The notes under the pieces: generated by a model | Databases searched by the model: none | Told to the model about the DNA's origin: nothing | The model's input: only the letters and a program-made list of their open reading frames with translations | Position numbers and translations under genes: made by a program | NCBI GenBank assembly: GCA_036475545.1 | Contig: JAZGAE010000026.1 | Coordinates: 1 to 5,708, forward strand | Direction: 5' to 3' | Length of the DNA stretch: 5,708 nt | Source: JAZGAE01 sp036475545 | Lineage (GTDB): Bacteria; Pseudomonadota; Alphaproteobacteria; DATDPM01 | Shown: piece after piece, positions 1 to 4,943 of the stretch | How the letters are laid out: every line of letters begins with the position of its first letter | Position numbering within the stretch: position 1 is the first letter of the stretch

Positions 1-127
1 TCCTCCGCAGCAGCGGCGCTGCCGCTGCGGAGGGTGGATGCCCCCGCATCGCCCTTCGCGCCGCGCCTGGCGGATCGCCTCGCCACGGCGCAACGCAGCC
101 GATTCCACCTGACCGGATTATGCTCTA
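1..127 (-). repeat. 127-bp inverted repeat, copy 1
   Basis: Read on the minus strand, this segment matches 5542-5668 on the plus strand at 126 of 127 positions; the only difference is G88 against T5581. It has a 25-bp core at its inner end (103-127, minus strand, beginning TAGAGCATAATCC) and a long imperfect hairpin at its outer end (2-33). It lies downstream of the minus-strand aminotransferase gene, and its core reads in that gene's direction. It may extend left of base 1, but on the other copy the similarity appears to end with the hairpin. No transposase is associated, so it is best described as a dispersed intergenic repeat or MITE-like element. Repeats with a similar GAGCATgATCCGG core are common between genes in Alphaproteobacteria; that comparison is from memory. 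Confidence 0.93.
2..33. repeat. Imperfect palindromic hairpin at outer end of repeat copy 1
   Basis: The ten bases CCTCCGCAGC at 2-11 pair perfectly with GCTGCGGAGG at 24-33. The inner part continues with one A/C mismatch and one G/T wobble, so almost the whole 32-bp segment can fold with hardly any loop. The same hairpin ends copy 2 at 5636-5667. There is no T-run on either side, so it is not a classical intrinsic terminator. It could still block transcription or serve as the structured end of the repeat. Confidence 0.75.
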
Positions 128-150
128 GGGGGCGGGGGCAGCGCGAGCGT

Positions 151-168
151 GGGCGGGACGGCCCGCCC
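151..168 (-). terminator. Candidate terminator hairpin after the aminotransferase gene
   Basis: GGGCGGG (151-157), a four-base loop and CCCGCCC (162-168) make a perfect 7-bp GC stem. It lies 17 bases past the stop codon of the minus-strand aminotransferase gene. No U-tract follows on the minus strand, so strong intrinsic termination is uncertain. The surrounding bases 128-185 are extremely GC-rich and offer alternative pairings. Confidence 0.35.
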
Positions 169-185
169 GGGCCGCGGGCGCCCGG

Positions 186-1292
186 CTAACCCGATAGCGC
201 GGCGCAGACGGCGTCACGCACCTGCATCACCTCGGGCTCCGTGAGGCCGGGAAAGAAGGGGAGGCCAATGATGCTGTCGGCGAGGCGTTCGGTGACGGGG
301 AGCGCCGTGCGCGGAAAATCGGCGAAGGCGGGGTACCGGTGGCAGCCTCGGCCCCACCACCGGCGCGTCTCGATCCCGCGCGCGGAGAGCCGGGTGATGA
401 CCTCGTCAGCGACCGGCGCGCCGAGGTCGACGTTGCAGGTGGAGCTCACCCGCCCTGCCCCGAAGGAGGGCGCCATGCTGATCCCTTCGGCGGCGTCGAA
501 CGCTGCCCCATATGCCTGCGTCAGCTCGACATAGGTGCGCCGCATCGCCGGCCATGCGTCGAGCGCCGCGAGGCCGACCGCGGCCGCGTATTCGCTCATC
601 TTGGCGTTGATGCCCGGTGCGGCCACCTGCGCGCCTTTGCCGAAGCCGTAGTTGGACAGGCGCCGGACCCGGGCGGTCATCCCTTCATCCGTTGAGGCCA
701 CCATCGCGCCTTCGCCGATGCCGAACACCTTTGTGGCGTGAAGGCTGACCACCGCCGGGGAGCGGCCGATCGAGAGGCTGTCGAACGCGGCGGCCGCGTC
801 GATCGCCACGGGCAGCCCCGTCTCTTCGCTCAACGCCTGCCACGCCGCGACATCCACGGGGGCTCCGAAGGGCGAGACCGGGACCACGGCCGCGACCGGC
901 CCCGGCGCCTCGCGCAGCCTCGCCTTCAGCGCCCGCGGCTCGAGCGCCCACGTCCCTTCATCGACGTCCAGAAACCAGGGGACGAGCCCGGCGGCGCAGG
1001 CGGCCCCAGGGGTCGCCGCGAACGTCCAGGACGGCATCGCGCACAGGGCGCCGGGCGCCGGCTCGAGCGCCTTGAGCGCCAGCGTCAGGCCGAGCGTCCC
1101 GTTGGCGACGCAGGTGATCTGGCCGACTTCCACGCGGAAGGTCTCGGCGAGGCGCCGCTCGAAGCGGTCGAGCAGCTGCCCGAAGTTCGTGTACCACCGC
1201 GCCCGGTCTATTTCTCTCAGATACGGCAACAGGGCCTCGGCATCGGGCAACCGCGGCCGCATCAGGGGAATCGTCAAAGTGTCTCCGGGCAT
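186..1292 (-). CDS. DegT/DnrJ/EryC1/StrS family PLP-dependent aminotransferase
   Basis: This 368-residue protein has the usual length and order of the DegT/DnrJ/EryC1/StrS (sugar aminotransferase, fold type I) family. Near the N-terminus is an IPLMRPRLP start motif, followed by RWYTNFG (about 32-38), typical of the substrate entry region. NGTLGL (64-69) is the phosphate-binding loop. VAIDAAAAFD carries the PLP-pyridine Asp165. SLHATKVFGIGEG carries the Schiff-base Lys188. The family mostly transfers an amino group from glutamate to a keto-sugar nucleotide for O-antigen, exopolysaccharide or antibiotic sugars. The substrate cannot be told here, because no sugar-nucleotide dehydratase or glycosyltransferase is nearby. 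The ATG at 1292 has only a weak GGA-type ribosome site; a second in-frame ATG (residue 11) is less likely because it would remove the IPL motif. It lies 135 bp downstream of the persulfide dioxygenase gene on the same strand and may be co-transcribed or have its own promoter. Confidence 0.95.
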   Translation of the reverse strand: MPGDTLTIPLMRPRLPDAEALLPYLREIDRARWYTNFGQLLDRFERRLAETFRVEVGQITCVANGTLGLTLALKALEPAPGALCAMPSWTFAATPGAACAAGLVPWFLDVDEGTWALEPRALKARLREAPGPVAAVVPVSPFGAPVDVAAWQALSEETGLPVAIDAAAAFDSLSIGRSPAVVSLHATKVFGIGEGAMVASTDEGMTARVRRLSNYGFGKGAQVAAPGINAKMSEYAAAVGLAALDAWPAMRRTYVELTQAYGAAFDAAEGISMAPSFGAGRVSSTCNVDLGAPVADEVITRLSARGIETRRWWGRGCHRYPAFADFPRTALPVTERLADSIIGLPFFPGLTEPEVMQVRDAVCAALSG

Positions 1293-1336
1293 GTGTCGGT
1301 CCGGTTCGAATGCCTGTGCCGACGGCGACTGTTACT

Positions 1337-1361
1337 GGTCCGCGACTGCGGTCGCACGACC
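1337..1361 (-). terminator. Stem-loop between persulfide dioxygenase and aminotransferase genes
   Basis: GGTC (1337-1340) pairs with GACC (1358-1361), and GCGAC (1342-1346) pairs with GTCGC (1351-1355) around the loop TGCG, leaving a small 1x2 internal loop. It sits 66 bases past the stop of the dioxygenase gene and 44 bases before the aminotransferase start. It could be a weak terminator, an attenuator or an mRNA-processing structure. There is no U-tract. Confidence 0.3.
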
Positions 1362-1381
1362 GTGGCTCCGGTTGGGGCCAA

Positions 1382-1409
1382 GTAATAACGCCGCGCGAGG
1401 CCGGGCCAA
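1382..1409 (-). promoter_or_regulatory. Weak candidate promoter for the aminotransferase gene
   Basis: On the minus strand, TTGGCC (1409-1404) is followed after 16 bases by TATTAC (1387-1382); each matches the sigma-70 consensus at four of six positions. Transcription would start near 1375 and run through the stem-loop at 1337-1361 before the start codon. This is a consensus match only. Confidence 0.22.
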
Positions 1410-1427
1410 GACAATCGGTACGAGCAC

Positions 1428-2477
1428 TTAGCCGGACTCCTTCTTTTCGATGGCGCCACCGATCTTCACCCAGGCGTCGATGCCGCCCAACAGGTGGCAG
1501 ACGTCATCGAGCCCCAAATCCTGCGATGTCTGCACCGCCATCGCCGAACGTTCGCCAAAGGCGCAGTAGTAGACCAGCTTCTTGCCGGTGGAGGAGACCA
1601 GCTCGCGGAGCAGGCCCCCCGGCTTTATGAAGCGGTCGAGGCTGTTGTAGGGCGCGTGAATCGAGCCCGGAATGAAACCGTGGCTCTGGCGCTCGGTGTC
1701 CTCGCGCAGATCGACCAGCACGACTTCGGGCTGCCCGAGCCGGTCGCGGACCTGCTCCGCCGTCAGGGACCACGAGGCGCTCTCCGGCCTGTCCTGGGCG
1801 AGGCCGATCGACACGTTGGCCGGGACGGCGACGTCCATCATGATCGGGTTGGGCAGGTCCAGGTTGGCCATGATCTCCACGTATTCCTCGACGTTACGCA
1901 CCTGCAGCCGTGGATTGTACGCCTTCTCCTCCCAGATCGAGCTGACGGTGTCGCCTTTGTAATCGTGGGCGGGATAGACCAGCGTCTCGTCTGGCAACCG
2001 TAACAGCTTGTTGAAGAGTGAATCGTACTGGGCACGCGGATCGCCGCTCCCGAAATCGGTGCGCCCGGTGCCCCGTATGAATAGCGTGTCGCCGGTGAAC
2101 ACGCGATCGGCCATCCGGAAACAGTAGGAATCGACCGTGTGGCCGGGCGTGTACATGACCTCGAGACTTATGCTCTCGATGTCGATCGAATCGCCGTCGC
2201 GCACCCGGGTTGAGACGACGTCGACGGGGCTCTGCTCGCCCATTACCGTGATGCATTTGGTGCGGTCGCGGAGCTCGCCCAATCCCGTGATGTGATCGGC
2301 ATGTATATGGGTGTCGACCGCTTTCACGAGTTTGAGATCGAGCTCGTCGAGAAGCTGGACATACCGATCCACGCGCTCGAAGACCGGGTCGATCATCAGC
2401 GCCTCTCCCCCTCTTTGACCGGCTAACAGGTAGGTATAGGTGCACGATTCGGCATGAAAGAGCTGTCGGAAAATCAT
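1428..2477 (-). CDS. Persulfide dioxygenase (ETHE1-like)-rhodanese fusion
   Basis: This 349-residue protein joins two sulfur enzymes. Residues 1 to about 225 are an ETHE1-type metallo-beta-lactamase domain with THIHADH (His57, Asp61, His62), TPGHT (His113), FTGDTLFIRGTGRTDF (Asp130, and Arg139 at the ETHE1 glutathione-contact position) and YPAHDY (His171). His57, His113 and Asp130 correspond to the mononuclear iron ligands of ETHE1. About 240-349 is a rhodanese domain with VDLRED, GFIPGSIHAPYN and the active loop CAFGERS (nucleophile Cys305). In this family the dioxygenase oxidises glutathione persulfide to sulfite with O2, and the rhodanese moves sulfane sulfur between glutathione persulfide and sulfite/thiosulfate. 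Characterised fusions are BpPRF and, with a different layout, CstB. It is probably cytoplasmic, as no signal peptide is seen. The ATG at 2477 is chosen because AGGAGG (2495-2490) precedes it; an in-frame start 11 codons upstream would put that site inside the gene. No sulfide-responsive regulator (BigR, SqrR, CstR) is in view. Confidence 0.96.
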   Translation of the reverse strand: MIFRQLFHAESCTYTYLLAGQRGGEALMIDPVFERVDRYVQLLDELDLKLVKAVDTHIHADHITGLGELRDRTKCITVMGEQSPVDVVSTRVRDGDSIDIESISLEVMYTPGHTVDSYCFRMADRVFTGDTLFIRGTGRTDFGSGDPRAQYDSLFNKLLRLPDETLVYPAHDYKGDTVSSIWEEKAYNPRLQVRNVEEYVEIMANLDLPNPIMMDVAVPANVSIGLAQDRPESASWSLTAEQVRDRLGQPEVVLVDLREDTERQSHGFIPGSIHAPYNSLDRFIKPGGLLRELVSSTGKKLVYYCAFGERSAMAVQTSQDLGLDDVCHLLGGIDAWVKIGGAIEKKESG

Positions 2478-2489
2478 CGCGGCTACCCC

Positions 2490-2495
2490 CCTCCT
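2490..2495 (-). promoter_or_regulatory. Ribosome binding site fixing the persulfide dioxygenase start
   Basis: The minus strand reads AGGAGG followed by a G-run, about 12 bases before the ATG at 2477; pairing may shift into the G-run and shorten the spacing. It lies downstream of the alternative start at 2510, which makes 2477 the preferred start. Confidence 0.6.
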
Positions 2496-2966
2496 CGGGC
2501 GACCCGGCAAGAGATGGTGGAAGCAGCCCGCGCCCTTCCGCGGGGACGGGTATGCTTATCCAATTTCAGTCTAGCCGAATTCGGAGCCACCCTTCCCGGG
2601 CCGGCGAAACAAAGTGCGCTCGGTGGGCTGAACCAGTTGGCTTCGTCTGCTGCAGCTCCTCGGTAACATTTAGCACCCGCTTCCATACGGCGTCCCATCC
2701 AGGCCCGCAAGTTCTACCGGCCCCTCGGCCCGAATGGCGGCGCGGCGGGGCGCTCCCAGCCGTTTCGCGGCTTTTCCTTCCGTGGCCGGGCCAGACATCA
2801 TCGGGCGCGGGGCGCGGCCCGGAAAGGGCGCGTCCCTCCCGGCGAGATGGGTGCGTCGAAGAGTCGCTGGACGCGGTGGGAAGGGAGGGGAAAGCCGCGT
2901 GACCCGCGACAGGAAACGAAGTGGTTTCGAAGGCTTATCCCAACATTTCACGGCGCGTTGTCTGTC

Positions 2967-2995
2967 CGGAACGAGACGAACAGTTCCGCTTTTCT
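2967..2995 (+). terminator. Terminator-like stem-loop with T-rich tail in the intergenic gap
   Basis: CGGAAC (2967-2972) and GTTCCG (2983-2988) form a perfect 6-bp stem around a 10-base loop. CTTTTCT follows on the plus strand. This resembles an intrinsic terminator, but no protein-coding gene lies upstream on that strand. It may end an unannotated small RNA, or it may be a binding site or chance. Confidence 0.3.
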
Positions 2996-3025
2996 GGCAC
3001 GAGACTCGGCGTGGCCTGTACCTCC

Positions 3026-3055
3026 TTGCAAAACGGAAGTTGTTCATTAGATAAT
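3026..3055 (+). promoter_or_regulatory. Candidate sigma-70-type promoter of mucR
   Basis: TTGCAA (3026-3031) is followed after 16 bases by TAGATA (3048-3053), or after 18 bases by GATAAT (3050-3055). The patch is AT-richer than its surroundings. Transcription would begin near 3060 and leave a leader of about 80 bases before the start codon at 3142. Confidence 0.5.
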
Positions 3056-3080
3056 CCGCAAGAGCGCCGACCTTGGGACG

Positions 3081-3093
3081 GCCCCGACGGGGC
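3081..3093 (+). other. Short GC hairpin in the mucR leader
   Basis: GCCCC (3081-3085) pairs with GGGGC (3089-3093) across a three-base loop, between the candidate promoter and the mucR start. A second GC-rich inverted segment (about 3106-3121) follows. It might affect translation or transcript stability; there is no direct evidence. Confidence 0.3.
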
Positions 3094-3141
3094 GTTGTCC
3101 TTAGGGCCCGACGCGGGCGTCCGCTCTACTGCGGAAGACCA

Positions 3142-3624
3142 ATGAATAAGAGGTGCAAGACGAGTATGTCTCATGATGAACTACGCCGGATGGTGGCCGA
3201 GGTGGTATCGGCTTACCTCGGCAACAACGCTGTGCCGGTGAGCAAGATCCCGGAAGTCATCCGCACCGTTCACGGTTCGCTGGCCGAGTTGCAAGAGCCA
3301 CAGGCTCCGGTCACGCCGCGAGCACCCAAGCCGGTGGTCTCCATCCGCCGGTCGGTGACACACGATTACATCGTGTGCCTGGAGGACGGCAAGAAGTTCA
3401 AAGCCCTACGGCGCCACTTGCGGGCGGCTCACAAGATGACGCCGGAAGAGTACCGCGCCAAGTGGGGATTGAAGGCCGATTACCCGACGGTCGCGCCGGG
3501 CTACGCTGTTCTGCGCTCGGCCTTGGCCAAGAAGATGGGCCTTGGCCGGGTCCCAAGGCGCACCGGCCGCCGGAAGGGCGCGCGTGGGACCGTCCACCAG
3601 AAGCGCGTAAGGCAGGCCGCTTAA
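3142..3624 (+). CDS. mucR: MucR/Ros family zinc-finger transcriptional regulator
   Basis: This 160-residue protein is a clear MucR/Ros homologue. The N-terminal helix-rich part (DELRRMVAEVVSAYL) corresponds to the oligomerisation region. A variable Pro-rich linker follows at about 48-65. The DNA-binding finger begins at SVTHDYIVCLEDGKKF and has the pattern C-x2-D-x9-H-x4-H (Cys79, Asp82, His92, His97), then TPEEYRAKWGL, DYPTVAPGYA and LAKKMGLG. These are family signatures. The family controls exopolysaccharide, motility, cell cycle and virulence genes by binding AT-rich DNA, often with autorepression. Asp replaces the second Cys of Agrobacterium Ros, as in several natural MucR paralogues. The basic C-terminal tail (RRTGRRKGARG) is somewhat longer than in Ros. 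The ATG at 3142 is preferred because it gives an N-terminus and finger numbering like Ros. The ATG at 3166, with AGAGG 12 bases upstream, is a possible alternative. Confidence 0.96.
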   Translation: MNKRCKTSMSHDELRRMVAEVVSAYLGNNAVPVSKIPEVIRTVHGSLAELQEPQAPVTPRAPKPVVSIRRSVTHDYIVCLEDGKKFKALRRHLRAAHKMTPEEYRAKWGLKADYPTVAPGYAVLRSALAKKMGLGRVPRRTGRRKGARGTVHQKRVRQAA

Positions 3625-3669
3625 CCCGGCATCAGGCGCACCGGCGAGCCCTTGGCATTGCCGCGGGCT

Positions 3670-3684
3670 CGTCGCCGCGCGACG
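3670..3684. terminator. Candidate bidirectional terminator between convergent genes
   Basis: CGTCGC (3670-3675), a CGC loop and GCGACG (3679-3684) form a perfect 6-bp stem. It lies 45 bases past the mucR stop and 19 bases past the stop of the minus-strand gene that ends at 3704, so it sits between convergent genes. There is no T-run on either strand. Confidence 0.35.
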
Positions 3685-3703
3685 GCGAGGGCATGGCCCG
3701 TAT

Positions 3704-3901
3704 CTAGTTGGAAGAGGCCGTCCAGTTGGGAGAGGCCGCGCGGTCTCCGTTGTCGCGCTCCTCGGCGTGCATCGGGCAAACGCAAGAGAACATGGATACC
3801 TCGGGCGGCAGCTTGTCGTAACTCGGCCGGGGGCAGGTGCAGCCCCACCTTCGCGCGATCACGCCGCCGGGTTTGAGACTGATGACTTCCGACATAGGCA
3901 T
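3704..3901 (-). CDS. Small cysteine-rich hypothetical protein
   Basis: This is a probable 65-residue protein of unknown function. The ATG at 3901 has AGAGG (3912-3908 on the minus strand) at a good spacing of six bases. Third codon positions are overwhelmingly G or C, and the translation is not the Arg/Pro-rich kind typical of shadow frames. It contains RRWGCTCPRPSYDKLPPE followed by FSCVCPMHAEE. These two Cys-x-Cys-Pro pairs, with a following His, suggest a small metal-binding or redox module, but this is inference and I cannot name a family. No signal peptide or membrane segment is visible. The final residues come from an 18-bp tandem near-repeat whose second unit contains the TAG stop. It converges with mucR and diverges from msrA. 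If it is not a gene, 3625-4087 would be non-coding. Confidence 0.55.
   Translation of the reverse strand: MPMSEVISLKPGGVIARRWGCTCPRPSYDKLPPEVSMFSCVCPMHAEERDNGDRAASPNWTASSN
3706..3738. repeat. 18-bp-period tandem near-duplication
   Basis: AGTTGGAAGAGGCCG (3706-3720) and AGTTGGGAGAGGCCG (3724-3738) match at 14 of 15 positions with an 18-bp period. On the minus strand they encode the last residues of the small cysteine-rich protein (ASPNWT, then ASSN and stop). AAC-TGG in one unit corresponds to AAC-TAG in the other. Confidence 0.7.
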
Positions 3902-3940
3902 TTGCAACCTCTGTATGCGAGATAGCGTCGCCGAAACACG

Positions 3941-3970
3941 TTAAGATATAATTTCCCGAAAAATTTTTAC
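3941..3970 (+). promoter_or_regulatory. AT-rich patch with a consensus -10 element upstream of msrA
   Basis: A perfect TATAAT lies at 3947-3952, and the palindrome AAAAATTTTT at 3959-3968, in otherwise GC-rich DNA. No good -35 sequence is present about 17 bases upstream of TATAAT on the plus strand. The patch lies between the divergent small cysteine-rich gene (start 3901) and msrA (start 4088), so it could drive either. MucR-type proteins prefer AT-rich DNA with TA steps, so it is also a candidate MucR target. Confidence 0.4.
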
Positions 3971-4087
3971 CAGATCTTGTAGCTCGCATTCCTATCGGGC
4001 CTGTGGCTAGTGCCCGGTGCGAGGGGAACGCGGAGGCGCCGATAGCGGGCCATTTAGTGGATTATTCGCGATTGCGTGAGGCTGGTC

Positions 4088-4573
4088 ATGGAAAAGGCGA
4101 CGTTCGCAGCGGGATGTTTCTGGGGCGTCGAGGCGGCATTCCGGCGGGTCGAGGGCGTGACGGCCACCGCGGTGGGATACATGGGGGGAACGCTCGACAA
4201 CCCGAGTTACGGGGATGTGTGCACCGGCGAGACCGGGCATGCCGAGGTGGTGCAGGTCGAGTACGATCCGTCGAGGGTCACCTACGAGGAGTTGCTCGAG
4301 GTCTTCTGGAGCAATCACGACCCCACCACCCTGAACCGCCAGGGCCCGGACGTGGGCGAGCAGTACCGCTCGGCGATCTTCTTCGATGACGCCGAGCAGG
4401 AGGCCGCGGCGCGGGCCTCCAAGGAAAGGCTCGAGGCCTCCGGCAGGTATGGTCGCCCCATCGTCACCGAGATCACGCCGGCGGGAGCCTTCTACGGGGC
4501 CGAAGAGCATCATCAGCAATACCTGGAAAAGCGCGGATTGGCGTCCTGCATCACCTCGCTGGCGCGGAGCTGA
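4088..4573 (+). CDS. msrA: Peptide-methionine (S)-S-oxide reductase MsrA
   Basis: This 161-residue protein reduces the S-epimer of methionine sulfoxide in proteins, repairing oxidative damage with electrons usually supplied by thioredoxin. Its length is typical of compact single-domain MsrA. It has the signature GCFWG with catalytic Cys10, then GYMGG, CTGETGHAEVVQVEYDP (Glu53), WSNHDPTTLNRQGPDVGEQYRSAIF (Asp88, Tyr93) and YLEKRGLASC. Glu53, Asp88 and Tyr93 align with the active-site acids and tyrosine of E. coli MsrA, and Cys154 is placed as the resolving cysteine. No signal peptide is visible, so it is cytoplasmic. The ATG at 4088 is chosen because TGAGG lies six bases upstream; the in-frame GTG at 4076 would add four residues and overlap that site. 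No msrB is adjacent. Codon use matches the neighbours. Confidence 0.97.
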   Translation: MEKATFAAGCFWGVEAAFRRVEGVTATAVGYMGGTLDNPSYGDVCTGETGHAEVVQVEYDPSRVTYEELLEVFWSNHDPTTLNRQGPDVGEQYRSAIFFDDAEQEAAARASKERLEASGRYGRPIVTEITPAGAFYGAEEHHQQYLEKRGLASCITSLARS

Positions 4574-4648
4574 ACGGCCCAGCGCGCCGCCTTGGCCGAC
4601 CGTCGATTCCTGTATCCTTCCCGGATCAGCCGGCGCGACAATGGGTGC

Positions 4649-4673
4649 TAGAGCATAATCCGGTCAGGTGGAA
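4649..4673 (+). repeat. Third copy of the 25-bp repeat core
   Basis: All 25 bases, beginning TAGAGCATAATCC and ending CAGGTGGAA, are identical to the cores of the two 127-bp copies (103-127 minus, 5542-5566 plus). Similarity then falls away: CTGACTGCG follows where the long copies have TCGGCTGCG. In this copy GTCAG (4662-4666) can pair with CTGAC (4673-4677). It starts 76 bases after the msrA stop, in the direction of msrA. The long arm and outer hairpin are missing. Confidence 0.85.
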
Positions 4674-4799
4674 CTGACTGCGCCGGAGCGCGAAGGCAAG
4701 GATTCGGTAACCTCGTCGGGGCAGAATACGGTCCGGCCCGGATCATCCGTGACGGCGGCCGCGCCGGTCGACCGTGCGCCAACTGCCGCCACCAGGCGG

Positions 4800-4828
4800 T
4801 TGACGCAAGAATGGCGGCGGGGGATTAT
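4800..4828 (+). promoter_or_regulatory. Candidate sigma-70 promoter of the exported protein gene
   Basis: TTGACG (4800-4805, five of six consensus positions) is followed after 17 bases by GATTAT (4823-4828, four of six). Transcription would start near 4835, giving a leader of about 110 bases before the GTG start at 4944. Confidence 0.45.
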
Positions 4829-4927
4829 TGCAACACCGCCGCGAGCCGGGGCGAGCGATTCCTGCCCCCAAGCGGCCGAGCTGGGCCGTGAGTGGGCGTG
4901 GAATCGGGTTTCTCGCCGACACAGGCC

Positions 4928-4934
4928 AAAGGAG
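4928..4934 (+). promoter_or_regulatory. Ribosome binding site deciding the GTG start at 4944
   Basis: AAAGGAG at 4928-4934 is nine bases before GTG 4944. With this start the protein begins directly with a signal peptide, whereas the longer open frame from 4668 would bury it about 90 residues inside. Confidence 0.7.
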
Positions 4935-4943
4935 CGTCGCGAA

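Larger units (their letters stand above)
2478..3141. other. 664-bp divergent intergenic region with no convincing gene
   Basis: This gap separates the minus-strand dioxygenase gene from plus-strand mucR. Open frames exist on both strands, for example 2670-3047 minus and 2734-3054 plus. Their translations are arginine/proline/glycine-rich, lack recognisable domains and look like GC-driven chance frames. A 10-bp palindrome, CCGAATTCGG, lies at 2575-2584, about 98 bp upstream of the dioxygenase start, and could be an operator, but nothing ties it to a known regulator. No clear promoter for the dioxygenase gene was found. Other elements in the gap are listed separately. Confidence 0.6.
4574..4943. 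other. 370-bp intergenic region between msrA and the exported protein gene
   Basis: An open frame begins at 4668, inside the third repeat core, and runs in frame into the exported protein. Its first 92 codons show no domain, and they would bury the signal peptide in the interior, so the region is treated as non-coding. It holds the repeat core at 4649-4673 and a candidate promoter at 4800-4828. A possible weak stem (CGGCC near 4575 with GGCCG near 4595) after the msrA stop is not convincing as a terminator. Confidence 0.6.

Noticed and set aside
2670..3047. 125-codon minus-strand frame upstream of mucR
   Set aside because: The translation is Arg/Pro-rich with no domain, and it overlaps the candidate mucR promoter on the other strand; it looks like a chance frame in GC-rich DNA.
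2734..3054. 106-codon plus-strand frame upstream of mucR
   Set aside because: Arg/Gly-rich, no domain, no ribosome site of note, and it spans the terminator-like stem-loop and the mucR promoter.
3621..3989. 122-codon minus-strand frame between mucR and msrA
   Set aside because: It overlaps the better-supported cysteine-rich frame on the same strand and has typical shadow composition (Arg/Ala-rich).
4668..4943. Upstream extension of the exported protein to a start at 4668
   Set aside because: It would bury a clear signal peptide about 90 residues inside and start within the repeat core; GTG 4944 has an AAAGGAG site at good spacing.
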